This document shows, piece after piece, positions 9,574 through 21,414 of a stretch of 64,000 nt of DNA. Within the stretch, counting starts at the first letter, position 1. Each line of letters opens with the position of its first letter. A program made the translations under genes and the position numbers. The notes below the pieces were generated by a model. That model had not been told where the DNA came from, ran no database searches, and saw only the letters and a list, made by a program, of their open reading frames with translations. Source of the DNA: Emiliania huxleyi CCMP1516 (lineage: Eukaryota > Haptophyta > Isochrysidales > Noelaerhabdaceae); the NCBI RefSeq assembly GCF_000372725.1, contig NW_005200993.1, positions 200,108-264,107 on the forward strand, written 5' to 3'.

Positions 9574-12500
9574 ATGACACCGACCCTGGACGCGGCCTCC
9601 ATTCTCTCCATTCAGTCAGAGTGCTTTGCTGAGGACGTGCCGCTGCCCGAGAGCGGCTGCGCCGGCTGGACAGAGTCGGAGTTGCGCGCCTACTTTGAGT
9701 CTGGCGGCGAAGACGTCCCGCCGCCCCGCCATGCCTCACCCCCTGTGGAGCCTAGTGGCGAGGTCCACTCCTACAGCATCGGCGGAGTCACTGTTGAAGT
9801 TGGTTCTCCCTGTGCGCCCGAGCTTGTGCCGTGGCTGCCGCCGGGCCTCCGCAGCAGCCTTGGCTCGTCGCAAGAGGCGCTCGCGACGATGCGGTGGATG
9901 ATGGTGCAGCTCAAGCTCGGTCAGGACATGCTGCTGCTGGGCGAGCCGGGTGGCGGGCTGCGCTCGCTCGCTCTCTGGGTGTGCGCCACTCTGCGGCGGG
10001 AGGTAGAGTACGTCGGCGTCACCCGCGACACCTGCGAGGCGGACTTGAAGCAGCGGCGCGAGCTGCGCGGCGGCTCGATGCTGTACGCGGACGCGCCGCC
10101 GCTGCGCGCCGCCTGCCACGGCCGCGTCCTCCTCCTCGAGGGCATCGAGAAGGCGGAGCGCAACGTGCTGCCTCTGCTCAACAACCTACTCGAGAACCGG
10201 GAGATGGCGCTCGACGACGGCGGCTTCCTCGCGGCGCCAGCGATGTCCAGCGAGGAGGAGGAGGGTGGCGCGCGGGGACGCGGCCTGCGCTTCGCCAAGC
10301 GCGGCTTCGTCGTCATCGGCATCGGTTTACCTCAGCCGACCTACGCCGGAACTCCGCTCGACCCGCCTCTGCGCTCCCGGTTCGCGACGCGACGGGTGCG
10401 GTTCGTGGCGGGCTCGGAGCTGCTCAGCCGCGTCGTCGCGGCCGCGCCGCGGCTCAGCCCCGCACGCGCGAGGCAGGTCTGCGCCGCCGCCGACGCGTTG
10501 CGCCTGCGCTCGGCGGCGGCGAGCGGCGCGCCCTACGAGGCGGCAGGCGGCAGGCGGCTGGCATACTTCCCCGAGGGCGGCGCAGAGCGCGCCGCCGCCT
10601 TGCTCGAGGCGTTCGACGGGGCGGACGCCGCCGCCGCGGTGGAGCGGCGCCTACCCCTCGCCGCGTTGCACCTTCCTCCCGACACGCTGAAGGGCGTGCG
10701 GCGCGAGGACCTTAAGCGCCCGCTGCCGCCCGCCTCGCCCTTTGCAAGCCCCTCACCCAAGCCCAACGCGAAAAAGTAGGTCGAGAGCTTGCTGCCGCCG
10801 CCGTGCACGCCGCTGCGCTACGCCCTCTCGCGCATCGAGCGGCGCGGGGAGGGGGCGAGCCGGTGCGAGTGCGTCTTTGCCGTCCTCGCGGAGGGCGCGA
10901 GCGTGCGGCTCGAGGCGGCTTGCGGCTGCAAGCCCCTCTGGAGCCCGGCCTTGTCCGCCTCGCAAAACGCAGGCGGAGGAGGCGGCGGTGGAGGCGGCAG
11001 CGGAGGCGGCGGCGGCACGTCTCCCGACGAGATCGTGGCGATGAGCGGCGGGCAGCTCAAGGCGCTGCTCGCCGCGCGAGGCGTGGCGCACGCGCACGTG
11101 CTCGAGAAAGCGGAGTTGCGCCAGCTCGCGATCGAGGCGACGCGCGGAGGCGGAGGCGGAGGTGGAGGTGGAGGCGGAGGCGGCGGCGGCGGCGGCGGCG
11201 GCGTACCACAGCAGGAGGGCGACTGCGCGTGGCACGGCGCGGGCCCGCCGCTGGTTGCGTCGCAGGCGGCCGCGCTGGACAGCATCTGCGCCGAGCGCGC
11301 GCGCTTGGGCGACGCGGCGGACACGTCCACGACATGTCGATGACACCTCCTGGACATGCCCCACAGGCATGCGCTCGGGCACGACGTCTGCTTGCTCGCG
11401 CCGAAGGGCGTCGGCAAGACGTCCCTCGCCCGCCGCTTCGCGCAGCTGTTTGGGTACGGGGAGGCGTATTCTGTCTTTTGCCACGCCGACTTGCCCGCAC
11501 ACGAGCTGCTGCAGCGGCGCGCAACCACGCCCGACGGGGCGACAGAGTGGCGTGACTCGCCGCTGCTGCTCGCTGCGCGGCGGGGGGGCGTCGCCCTCCT
11601 CGACGGCATCCACCGCCTCCCGCGCGGCACGTTCGCCGGAGCCGTTCGCACGCTTAGCATGCGGAACACACATGTCCGCCATCGCACGCCCCAGGTGCTG
11701 TAGCCCCAGTTGCTGCATTCGCAGCCCCCGTGCTGGCGCGGATGACCCCGCACGATACCATATTCTCTTTCCCTCGGCCGCTTGTGCCCATACTCCCTCG
11801 GCGCCGATATGCTCATACTCCCTCGGCCGCTTGCGTTCGTCTTCCCAGGTCGGACCGCTTTGCGTCGAGCGGAGCCTCCTCTCGCTGCCGGACGGCTCGC
11901 GGCTCGTCTCGGCAGCGCAGTGGGAGGCGCTCCTCGCGGCGGGCCTCACGGAGGGCGAGCTCGCAGCGAAGGGCGTCCAGCGCGTCCACCCCGCCTTCCG
12001 CATCGTCGCGACCGCAGAGCCGCCCGCCGGCGAGGGCGAGGGCGAGGCCGCCGCCGCCGCCGCCGGCTGGCTGAGCGACGAGTTGCTTCCGCTCTTTGCT
12101 TGGGTGAGCTTGTCGCCGCCCGAGGAGGCGGAGCTGCTGCAGATGCTGCAGATGCACACCTGCCCGCCCAAGGCGCTGCCGCCGCTGCGCGCTCTCCTCC
12201 GCTACCGCGCCGCAGTGCTCTCCGCTTCGTCGGCCGAGCCGTCGCTTCGAGGGGCTCTGCTCTCGCAGCGGCAGCTGTTGCGCGCCGCGCAGTACCTTCG
12301 CCGACGGCCCGACGACGCGGCGGGCGCCCTCCGGCGGAGCACCGCGGCGGGGCTGCTCACGGCACCGCCCGCGGCGCGCGAGACGGCGGCGGCGCTGCTT
12401 GCACGTGCGGCGGCCGAGGCGGGTGTGAGGGCTGCCGACGTGCCTTCGACCTCTGGGCTGGACGGGGAGGCGAGGCCGCGCGGCGGCGAGGCGGGCGCGG

Positions 12501-14911
12501 GAGGCGCGCGGGTCGCGGCGGCGGAGAGGTCGCGGCGCGAGGCGCAGGCGCGCGAAGTCAAGGAGCTCGAGGGGCTCTCGATCCAGAGGAGAATGATGGG
12601 CAACTTTGGGGGGATGGGCGCGGCGCTGGACGCAAAGATAGAGGACGGCGCCAAGCGGCTGGCGGCGCAGCGCAAGGAGACTGCCGACGCGAGGGTGCGC
12701 CAGGTGTGCGAGCGCGCAGCGGCGCTGGCGGTCGGTGACGGCCGCGGAGACGGACCCGCCGACGACGGACCCGCGATCGTCGTGCGGGGCGGGCGCGTGA
12801 GCATCGGCAGCGTAAGCGTGGCGCAGTACCCGGCGCCGGAGGAGCCGTCGCTGGTGCCTCGCCCCTCCTTTGTCGCCATCGCGGGCCACGTGGCGCTGCT
12901 CGAGGAGATGCTGCTCGAGTGGGAGGGCGGCGGCCATCTGCTGCTGCTCGGGGACCAGGGTGTCGGCAAGAACAAGCTCGCCGACCGGCTGCTGCAGCTA
13001 CTCGGCGCAGAGCGGGAATACGTCCAACTGCACCGAGACACGACCGTCGCTTCTCTCACGCTCGCGCCGAGCCTCGAGGGCGGCGTTCTCGCCTTCCGCG
13101 ACTCGCCGCTCGTGCGCGCGGCGCGGCGCGGGCGCGTGCTCGTCGTCGACGAGGCGGACAAGGCGCCGCTCGAGGTGGTTTGCGTGCTCAAGGCGCTCGC
13201 CGAGGACGGCGACCTGCAGCTGGCCGACGGAAGGCGGCTGGTGCGCCGCGCCGCGAGGGCGGGTGGCGGCGAGGGCGGCGGCGAGGGCGGCGGCGAGGGC
13301 GGTGGCGAGGAGGAGCAGGAGCTCGTGGTGTCGCCCGCCTTCCGTATGGTGGTGCTGGCAAACCCGCCGGGCTGGCCCTTCCAGGGGAACGATTTTTACC
13401 GCGAGTGCGGCGACGCCTTCAGCTCGCTGGTGGTGCCGAACCCGGACGCGGCGTCGCAGGCGCAGCTGCTCCGGCGGGTGGCGCCCGGGCTGCCGCGCGA
13501 GCAGCTCGCGACGCTGCTTTCCCTCTTCGCGCGGCTGCGGCTACTGCACGAGCAGGGCGCGCTCTCGTACCCGTACTCGGTGCGCGAGCTCGTCCTCGTG
13601 GCGCGCCACCTCGACGCGTGCCCGCAGGACGGGCTGCACGGCGCGCTCGCCGGGGTGTTTGACGCCGACGCGGACGACCGCTCCGCGGCGTCGCTGCTCG
13701 CCGGCGTGCTCGCGGAGCATGGTCTGCAGAGCCTCGCGCTCGAGCTGCGGCGGAGCAAGAAGAAGGCGCCGCCGATGGAGCTGCGCCTCGAGGGCGAGTC
13801 GGACGAGTTTGGCGGCCGCGCGGAGAAGCCGCCGCCGCCGATGCCCGAGGGCGGGCCAAAGCACGGCGAGTGGGACGGCAAGCCGCACGTGGGCGGGAAC
13901 AAGTACGCGGGCGGGACGGGCGGGACGGGCACCGCGGGGTTGGGCGGCCGCGCCGGGCCGTACCGCCTCGACGTTGGGCAGCAGGTGCACCTGCTGAGCG
14001 AGGAGGAGAAGGCGGCGGGGATCAGCGACGAGGCGGCCGAGGCGGCGAAGCGCATGGCGGACGAGGCGTACGCGGAGCGGCTCAGGGAGATTGGGATGGC
14101 GCCGCACGACGCCGAGCTGTACGACGCGTACCGTGCCGGCGTCGAGCCTCAGGTGGCGAGGATGCGGCGCGCGCTGCACGAGCACCGCGAGCGGTCCAAG
14201 GAGCGGATCTGGCTCAAGGGCCGCCCGCACGGCGAGCTCGACGAGGCGAGGATGGTGGACGGGCTTGCCGGCTCGGCCGCCATCTACAAGCACCGCGGCC
14301 CGAGGCCGGCGGGGAGCGCGGGCGGCGCGGGCAAGCGGGTGGCGCTGCGGTTCGTGCTCGACCTGAGCGGCTCGATGTACACCTTTGAGCGGCTCGACGG
14401 GCGGAAGACGCGCCTGCTCGAGACGGCGCTCTTCGCGATGCTCGCGCTCGAGGGCCTCGAGGCGACGTACGAGTGGTCGATGGTCGGCCACTCGGGCACT
14501 GGACCCGAGGCGGAGCAGCTGGTCCGGTGGGGCGAGTACCCGCAGGGCGAGGCGGCGCGGCTCGCGCTGCTCAAGAAGATGGAGGCGCACACGCAGTACT
14601 GCCACAGTGGCGACCAGACCTTCGAGGCGACGCGGCGGGCGGTGGCGGCGACCGCCGGGCGCGACGCTGACGAACGGTTCGTCTTTGTCATCTCGGACGC
14701 CGACCTCGCCCGCTACCGGCTCGACCCGCGCGAGTGGAGTGCGGCGCTCACCGCGGAGGAGGCGGTTGGCGCGTACGCAATCCTGATCGCCTCCAACGAG
14801 ATGGAGGCCGAGCAGATCCACGCGCAGCTCGCGCCGGGACGAGGCCACGTCTGCACCGACACCGGGCAGCTGGCAGCCACCTTTGAGAAAATATTCTCGG
14901 CCTCGCTCTGA
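9574..14911 (+). CDS. VWA8: VWA8-like AAA ATPase with a C-terminal VWA domain
   Basis: Four exons, 9574-10695, 10780-11324, 11367-11673 and 11849-14911, sum to 1,678 residues in one frame. Human VWA8, a mitochondrial matrix ATPase, has the same order of domains and similar length. AAA-1 (from about residue 118) has a degenerate P-loop (LLLGEPGGGLR) followed by the highly conserved EKAERNVLPLLNNLLENRE block. AAA-2 has GVGKTS near residue 568; AAA-3 has GDQGVGKNKL near 1024 and Walker B VLVVDEADKAP near 1087. The MIDAS motif DLSGS is at about 1496. Poly-Gly linkers interrupt the middle. The first intron removes an in-frame TAG (10777); the second is only 42 bp with an in-frame TGA. The start is the first ATG after an upstream non-coding repeat. 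Confidence 0.9.
11674..11848 (+). repeat. Intron 3 of the VWA8-like gene with internal direct repeats
   Basis: A GT-AG intron in phase 0. Its 3' half holds three related copies of an about 28-bp unit containing ATACTCCCTCGGC (about 11760-11835). Confidence 0.7.
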
Positions 14912-15070
14912 TTAGTGATTTTTTGTATGCAATTGCTCGATGTGATTTGTCTCGCGCTGGGCGTGACCCACGTCTCCTGCCAACCTGCGTAAGAGACGCC
15001 CTCTCTCCTTCTGCGCACGCGGCAGTGATTTCATTCCGCCAACGCAGCGGTCGAGCCAGCGGCGGTGGGA

Positions 15071-16186
15071 TCAGCGACGGTAGCCGCCGCTGCTGCCGCC
15101 GCCGTAGCGGCCGCCGTAGCCTCCGCCTCCGCCTCCGCCCACATTCGGACAGTTCGATGCCCAGTGCCCGTCCAGGCCACACTTGAAGCAGCCGCCCTTC
15201 TTGCCGCCGCCACCGCCAAAGCCGCCGCTGTTGTACCCGCCACCTCCGCCACCTCCACCGGCGGCGTTGGGGCAGTTGCGAGCCCAGTGGCCGCTCTGGT
15301 TGCACTTGTAGCAGAGGTCGGTGGAAGAGCCGCCGCCGCCAACACCGCCGTACTTGTTGTTCTGGGCGCCGCCGCCGCTGTAGCCGCCGCCGCCGCCGCT
15401 GTAGCCGCCACCGGTGTAGCCGCCGCCGCCGCTGTGGCTGCCGCCGCCGCTGTCGTAGCCGCCGCCGCCGCCAAAGCCGCCGCTGTTGTACCCGCCACCT
15501 CTGCCACCTCCGCCGGCGGCGTTGGGGCAGTTGCGAGCCCAGTGGCCGGTCTGGTTGCACTTGTAGCAGAGGTCGGTGGAAGAGCCGCCGCCGCCGCCGC
15601 CACCACCACCGTAGCTCCCCGCGCCGCCACTGCCACCGTACCCGCCGCCGCCGCTGCCGCTCCCGGGCGTGCCACCGCCGCCGCCGAACCCGCCGCCGCG
15701 GTTCGGCGGCGGCGGTTGCGAGTCGACCCACTGGAAGAAGCTGCAGTCCTCGCCGCGAGGCTTGGGGCAGCGATAGAAACGGCGGTTCGGGTTCCTCTCA
15801 CTGTACGACGTGAGCACCTTGGCCGGGCCGGCGCCGCACGGGCAATCGATCGCCGGCTCGGCTGGCGGCTCGGGCTCGGGCACCAAGGACGCATCGTCGG
15901 TGAGATCGATGATTTGATCGCCACCGGGCAGGGCGCCACCGGGCAGGGCTCCGCCGCCCTCAAGCCGGCGCAGCTCGGCCTCCTCCGAGAGGTCCACGTC
16001 GGCGGTGGTGCGAGAGTAGACGGGCGCTTGCCACGGGCGCGGAGCTGGCTGCGGGCGCGCTGCTGCTGCGGCAGGTGGGCGCTGCTTCTTGGACGGCGGG
16101 CCGTCAAGCAGCTCATCGAGAGCAGCCTCTTCCTCGGAGTCGATGCCGTCGTTGGCGGGCTCCCAGTCCTCCCGCCGGAAGTCCAT
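15071..16186 (-). CDS. zf-GRF and CCHC zinc-knuckle, glycine-rich protein
   Basis: 371 residues from ATG at 16186. After an acidic N-terminus comes DQIIDLTDD (about residue 88-96), which fits a SUMO-interacting motif. Residues about 112-155 form a GRF zinc finger (CPCG...RRFYRCP...CSFFQWVD), the type found in APE2, topoisomerase 3-alpha and NEIL3, which binds single-stranded DNA or RNA. Three CCHC knuckles (CYKCNQTGHWARNC, CYKCNQSGHWARNC, CFKCGLDGHWASNC) follow, separated by Gly-rich linkers of GGYGG type. The first two knuckles and their flanks are nearly identical, indicating duplication. Nucleic-acid binding in the nucleus is likely; no catalytic domain is present. It converges with the VWA8-like gene, 160 bp away. 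Confidence 0.88.
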   Translation of the reverse strand: MDFRREDWEPANDGIDSEEEAALDELLDGPPSKKQRPPAAAAARPQPAPRPWQAPVYSRTTADVDLSEEAELRRLEGGGALPGGALPGGDQIIDLTDDASLVPEPEPPAEPAIDCPCGAGPAKVLTSYSERNPNRRFYRCPKPRGEDCSFFQWVDSQPPPPNRGGGFGGGGGTPGSGSGGGGYGGSGGAGSYGGGGGGGGGSSTDLCYKCNQTGHWARNCPNAAGGGGRGGGYNSGGFGGGGGYDSGGGSHSGGGGYTGGGYSGGGGGYSGGGAQNNKYGGVGGGGSSTDLCYKCNQSGHWARNCPNAAGGGGGGGGYNSGGFGGGGGKKGGCFKCGLDGHWASNCPNVGGGGGGGYGGRYGGGSSGGYRR

Positions 16187-16766
16187 CGCCCCTGAGCGCA
16201 CAACAACGGCCACTGGCGCGCGAGTTTTCTTTTGTGTGTGCGGAGCAACTCTTCTTCACCTTTCTACCAACCTAACCAAGGAGGCAGGTTGTAAGAAGCC
16301 TTGTGGCAACACTTGTGGCGGTCCATAGCTCACTTGTGGGTTCGATCTATAGTGGGAGGTAGGGAGGATCTCCCACCGTTTACCGAAGGTTTTTCTTCTT
16401 TTCATGAGCGATCGCGACCGCGAGGTGGTGGGGGAGGCGGCGCGGGAGCGGATCCGCCCGGTGGAGGAGGCGGGGAAGATGCTGGAATGGGACTGGGGGA
16501 GTGAGCGGCTCGCGGTTGCCTGTGTGTGTGTGCCCGAGTTCCAGCACACGTTCGCTTTATATATACATCTTACATGTTTGCTCTCTCTCTACATGTAAGC
16601 TCGAGCAACGAGCATGTAAGTAGCCTGACCCTGATCCCTGTCCGCGTCGGCTATGTCCCCGCGTCTCTCCTCACCTGCCTGTAGCCTCCTGCCACCCTGT
16701 GGCGCCCCCCTGGCCGCGTCGAGGTATACTACGCTAGCCCGCCGCGTCCACGCTCACGCGCGTGCG
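16187..16766. other. Intergenic, no supported gene
   Basis: A 64-codon frame starts at ATG 16404 but has no recognisable motif. The zone 16555-16600 is AT-rich. Promoter elements for the leftward zinc-finger gene are presumably here but cannot be identified. Confidence 0.45.
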
Positions 16767-18980
16767 TCAAGGCCCACCCGGCGACTCATCCGGCGCCGCC
16801 TCTGCCGCCGCCGCGAGGCGCGCATCAAAGTCCGCGGCGATCACGTCCCTCTGGGCAGCCTCCGCCTCCTCGCCGAAGCCCTCGGCGCTGCTATACTCGA
16901 CGGGCGCGTCCGCCGCGCGCCGCAAGCGCGGCCGCAGCCGCTTGGCGGACGCGAGCTTGCGCCGCAGCGCGCCCGCCGGCCTCGACGCGAGCGCGGCGGC
17001 CCACGCACGGCGGGCGGCGTTGCGCTGCTCCGTCCTGCGGTTGCGCCGCCGCACCACGGCAGAGCGCACGAGCGGCACGCCGACGAAGCCGAGCGCGTAG
17101 GCGAGCAGCGGCGGGTAGAGCGCGCCGAGGGCGCCAGCCGCGGGCAGCGCCGAGGCGCGCGCGGAGCGGAGCAGGAGGCCGAGGTAGCCGACGGCGACGA
17201 GGTTCGCGGCGCCGAGCGCGCCCGCCGCGACGAGCTGGCCGGGCGGCGCGGTGGAGAAGCGCTGCGGCAGCTCGACCAGCGCCGCGACGGAGCCGCCGAC
17301 CAGCTCGGCCGGCACGGGCCGCAGCTCGGAGCGCAGAAAGTACGCCTCGACTGGCCCGGAGGCCGTATCAACCCGCACCCGAAAGGGGAGCGAGTCGCGC
17401 TCGTCGCCTAGGGAGGGCTCCGAGCCCGGGTCCGAGGAGGCGCCTCGCGGGAGGGGAGGGGCGAGCAGCGCGCTCGTCTCGCCCGCCACGACGCCCGAGC
17501 TCCCGACCAGCGATCGAGGCAGCACGAGCGAGTCTTCGAAGCTCTGCCGCCGAGCCTCGGCAGAGAAGAGGTAGCTCCGGCCGAGCCGCCGCCGCGCATC
17601 GATGTCGAGCGCGGACACGAGGACGGGCTCGCCTGCCGCCGGCCGCCACGCCTGCGGCTGATCGCTCCACCGGAGCGCGTCGTACACCGCGGCGGAGGAG
17701 GCGGAGGCGGCGCCGCTCCTCACCATCGCCCCGCCCGCTGCGGGCAGCGTGCGGGGCGGCGCCTCCTCGCCGGCGGACGCCATCAGCTCGGAGAAGACGT
17801 AGACGATGTCTCCCTCCTCGGTGACGGTCGGCTCGCCCCCGAGCGCCACCAGCGCGTCCGTCACCCATGGCTCGCGCACGAGCGTCGCGTCGGCGCCGTC
17901 GGCCTACGGTGCTCGCGCGCGCGGGGGCTTGAAGAAGGCTTTGCGGAGCGCGCACACGCGCGTCACCCCGGCCGCCGCCGACCTCGCTCTCGTCGGGCGG
18001 GAGCTCGGCCGGCGCGAGCAGCGGCGCGAGTTGCTCCGCCTGAGCACACGCCGCATGCTGTGAGCGCCGCCTCCGTGACGCGCAGGTGGCGGCGCGGGCT
18101 GCTCGGCTCCGTCACTGCGCCGCCCTCGGCGCGGATGAGCGCGGCGGCGGCGGCGAGGGAGCGGCGGCGGAAGTCGGCGTTCGGGTCTCCGTCTCCGAAG
18201 AGGAGCGAGAAGCACGACTGCAGGAAGCCGAGCTCTCCCTCGGGCGTCGGGCGGTACCTGCGGCAGCCGGGAGCGCAGTCGGGGCGGCCGAGTTGGAAGA
18301 GAGCCCCTCTCAGGTCGCGGCGCGGCGCTCTCGCGGGGTCGGGCGCGCCTCGAGTAGTAGAAGATATCGAGCGGGTGCGGCCCCCACATGTTGTACGGCA
18401 GCATCGTGAGCGAGGACCCGCCGCGTCCCGAGTCGGAGTCGGACTTGCTCGAGCTGGCCATCAGCGCCGCGATCGCAGTGACGGCGATCGTGAGCGATGA
18501 GAGCAGCGCGACGCCGAAGCTGGCACGGAGCAGCCAAAAGAGAGGCACCGAAGCGGTGTCCCACGCCTCGCCCGCCCGAGCGCGCAGCGACGCGCGCCGC
18601 AGCCGCCGCTTGACGTCTTCGCCAAAGACAAAGAAGAGCTCGCCGTCCGACGCCACCTGCAGGTCGGCCCCGACCAGCCGCGCGAGGACGAGCAGCGCCC
18701 GCCGCGTCTCTTGCAGGTCCAAGCCGGCGGCGGCAGCGATGTCTGCAGCGCTGACGCGGCCGCCAGCCCTCCGCTCGACCGCCGCGAGCAGAGGCTTTGG
18801 CGGCAGTTCCGATCGCCGCTCGTCCAGCGACATCGCAGGCCGCGCCGCTCGGCGCAGCAGCACCGCGTGCACAGGCGCCCGGCTGGGCAGAGGAAGGAGG
18901 GCCAGAGTGGGTATCGCCACGGTGAGGAGCATCATGGTGAGGGCGGCTCCCGTGTTTCTTTTCCCTGTAAGCGGCTCCAT
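16767..18980 (-). CDS. Plastid-targeted At5g03900-like protein
   Basis: Four exons on the minus strand, 18980-18349, 18257-18116, 18039-17983 and 17903-16767, give 655 residues in frame. The N-terminus has a hydrophobic run followed by an Arg/Ser/Ala-rich stretch, as in proteins of secondary plastids. A winged-helix-like segment (SAADIAAAAGLDLQETRRAL) is followed by two membrane-like stretches. The diagnostic LLFGDGDPNAD block and the downstream EQLAPLL...GGEPTVTEEGDIVYVF block match plant and cyanobacterial homologues of Arabidopsis At5g03900, annotated as an iron-sulfur cluster biosynthesis family protein; the biochemical role is not established. The C-terminus has two more membrane-like helices. 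Intron 1 is GC-AG; the other two are GT-AG. Read without splicing the gene looks frameshifted, but splicing restores it fully. Confidence 0.8.
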
Positions 18981-19468
18981 CAAGTGTCAAGTCTATCAGT
19001 ATCACCTCCTCCGGCGCGCGACCGCGCTCCGCGCACCGCGGCGCCGCCGTCCCGCGCCGAGCGGGGACAGAACGCGCCGCCGCTGACGGTTGTTTACATA
19101 GCACATACACACACTGTTGAGTCGTGAGAGCACTTTGTCTTAAGCCCTTTCGCCTGACATCTGGGTCATCTCCGCGACCCTCGGACGCGTTCGAGGCCAA
19201 CGGCCAGCGCCCCTCCGCTTCACAGCTCTGATAGTTCGTGGTGGGCTCGCTCCCCGTTCCCCGAGGGCTCGAGCGGGGTGGAGTCCTCTGCAGTCCGGAG
19301 GGTCGAGGCTCGGCTAGCCTTGCGCTTGGCTTTGACCAGCGCCCCCTTGCTCGGAGTCATTCCTCCCGCGGACGGAGACTGCTCCTCGTGTCTCGCCCGA
19401 GCAGCCTGCGGTGGCGCCGAGCGGGGAGTCAGGCGAGGGTGATGACGAGGCCCCAGGCCGTGTGCGGG
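18981..19468. other. Intergenic, no supported gene
   Basis: Upstream region of the At5g03900-like gene and downstream region of the leftward proline-rich gene. Nothing coding is recognised. Confidence 0.4.
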
Positions 19469-20255
19469 TTACACCTCCACCGCCGAGTCAGCTCGCGCGA
19501 ATGCGGTGCCCTGCTCGCCCCGCTTGGACCAGCGCCCCAGCGCCGCAACAGAGCTCGTGACGAGCGTGGAGAGCAATGACCCTCCACCGAGATAGGGCCC
19601 GCCGTGCTTCGCCCCTCCGCCCGCGCGGCTGGGCCGGCGCGAGAGGACGAGCAGCGCGACCAGCGAGGCCCCGATGAGGAGAAGGGTGCCCGTGATGAGC
19701 GGGGCCCACACGTTGTGCCACATCGCCTGTGGGCACGGGCGGGAGGTTGGCTAGGCTCCGCTTGGCTGGAGAGGGCAGGGCGAGGGGTGAGAGATCTCGG
19801 CGCCCTAGCCCTAGTGTTCGGTAGCTCGTCACCTCGGCTTTCTCGGCCGCCTTCAGCTCTATCGACGCGACAAAGCGTACCTCCTCGTTCGTGGGAGCGG
19901 TGTATTTGTGCTTCCTCGCGAGCGCCGCGACTACCCTGGCGCGGACTGCCTCGGGCAGCGACCTGAGCACAGCCGCCTGCACTTCATTTGGCGGTGGCGA
20001 GGGAGGTGAGGGCGGCGGCGGCGGAGAGGGTGGCGCTGGCGGACGCGGTGGCGGCGGGGACGGGGCGGGTGGCGAGGGTGGCGGTGGTGGCGGCGGCGTC
20101 GGCGGCGGCGGCAACGGCGGAGGAGACGGCGGCGAGGGGGCGCTGCGCGAGAACGCGAGAACCGCTAAGGCATCCGTCGCCCACCGCTGCTGGCATGCGT
20201 CCTTAGCGGCACTCTCTTTCCTGTAAATCCGGACATACCTCGTCTCGCGCACCAT
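19469..20255 (-). CDS. Proline-rich protein with one membrane segment, unknown
   Basis: Two exons, 20255-19833 and 19726-19469, joined in phase 0 by a GT-AG intron (19727-19832), give about 226 residues. A run of PPSPPP/PPPP of about 45 residues resembles extensins and other cell-surface spacers. It is followed by a charged helical region with LPEAVRARVVAALARK and then, in exon 2, a clear transmembrane helix (WAPLITGTLLLIGASLVALL). The C-terminal tail is Gly/Ser-rich. The tail-proximal position of the helix suggests a membrane-anchored protein whose proline-rich part extends from the membrane; topology is uncertain. No family is recognised. Confidence 0.6.
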
Positions 20256-20424
20256 CAGGCCAGTGCGCGTCACTGCTCATCGAGCACATGCGATCGAGGA
20301 CCCACTGCCACCGCATACAGCAGCAGCCGCGACACCATGGTTGGCAACATTGTAGCATTGCAGCGAACTTCGCGTCTTCGGTGAAACGGCTTGCCGCAGG
20401 ACGTGCTCAGGGCGTCTGGACGCG
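20256..20424. promoter_or_regulatory. Short divergent intergenic region
   Basis: The proline-rich gene (leftward) and the next gene (rightward) start only 169 bp apart, so both promoters must overlap here. I cannot point to a TATA box or other motif. Confidence 0.4.
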
Positions 20425-20892
20425 ATGGCAGGGAACGTGCTCTGGACAAACATTTTCAACAAGCCCGACTCTCAGTCTCAGGAGCTCACACGTCAGCGTA
20501 TCATCCAAGAGGGGAGACCTGGCCGACGGCCGGCACAGCCTCAGACGCCGTCACAGCAATACGATGACATCATTTCAGGGCGTGGACCCGGTGTGCCTGT
20601 CGATCCATGGCCTCGAGCGGCAAGGGAGGTAAATCGGACAACGATTGGTGCGCCGATCCTCGGTTATGGCGGGAGCGTGCCGCTTCTGCGGCCCGAGCAC
20701 GTTGAGACTCTCAGCGAGGCTCAGGCAGCCTGGAAGGACAAGACCGTTGAGCACAGGGAAGCGGCGAGGATTGCGCCTGGCGGCGGAGCTTCGGCAATGG
20801 GCACAGCTCCGAGGAATATGCCTGGTGTCAGAGCAACGGGCAAGCGTAGTAGCCTCTTTGATGCACTGAGGGAGGCCGAGCGGATCATATGA
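20425..20892 (+). CDS. Small conserved-looking protein, unknown
   Basis: 155 residues from ATG 20425, no intron. The sequence is hydrophilic with a central GAPILGYGGSVPLLRPEHVETL segment. A short P/L-G-Y-x-G-x-V-P motif of this kind recurs in ciliary microtubule inner proteins of the CIMIP2/FAM166 group, so an axonemal role is a possibility but only a weak one. No signal peptide or membrane segment. The even codon composition and short divergent promoter support a real gene. Confidence 0.5.
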   Translation: MAGNVLWTNIFNKPDSQSQELTRQRIIQEGRPGRRPAQPQTPSQQYDDIISGRGPGVPVDPWPRAAREVNRTTIGAPILGYGGSVPLLRPEHVETLSEAQAAWKDKTVEHREAARIAPGGGASAMGTAPRNMPGVRATGKRSSLFDALREAERII

Positions 20893-21414
20893 GACTTGGA
20901 GTAGTTCAGAGCCGCGAGAGACACTTCTACTCTCCTGTCGAGCCCTAGCGCACGCGATCCTGTTGTCCGACCGCTGTCCCACCCACACGGCCACGGTTTG
21001 GCTCTCCTGTCACGGAGACAGCCCCTTCCTCTCTCCGCCGAGGGCGAGACGAACAGATACCACATAAAGCGAAAAGCCGTATCGGCACACACCCCATTGG
21101 AATGCTGATGCTCTCTCGCTCTCCGGCCTGGGCCACAGTGCCTTAGGCGTTTTTTATGCGCGCGTGTGCGTTCGGTGTTACCGTGCGTGACTGTGTTTGC
21201 GCCCTGTCACACGTGGCGTGCTGCGCGGCCCTGTTTTTCGCACCAGTTCCGCACCACAATTTACTCTCCAGCCGAGGCCACACCACACAGATTCCACTTG
21301 AAGATTAGCTATGTGATAGAGGGCGAGCGAGTGAGGTCTGCCTGTCCCCTTTGCCGCCGCCCCCAAATAAGGCAGGCTGCCCCGCGAGGCACCAATCGCC
21401 GTCCCGCGTCCCGG
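20893..21414. other. Intergenic, no supported gene
   Basis: Contains the 3' ends of the two convergent genes. No coding motif or RNA gene is recognised. Confidence 0.4.

Noticed and set aside
10777-10779. In-frame TAG in the VWA8-like gene as read-through, selenocysteine-like recoding or a nonsense mutation
   Set aside because: A phase-0 GT donor at 10696 with the TAG as acceptor gives a consistent frame. A recoding signal is not visible.
15031-16248. Ala/Thr-rich 370-400 residue frames on both strands
   Set aside because: Out-of-frame readings of the glycine-rich zinc-knuckle gene.
16330-16370. Possible tRNA T-arm (GGTTCGATCT)
   Set aside because: The flanks do not form a T-stem and no acceptor or anticodon arm is present.
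18258-18348. Frameshift or pseudogene in the At5g03900-like gene
   Set aside because: A GC-AG intron restores the frame and the conserved FGDGDPN block, and total exon length is divisible by three.
19984-20206. Glycine- and alanine-rich plus-strand frames
   Set aside because: Complement of the proline-rich coding segment of the minus-strand gene.
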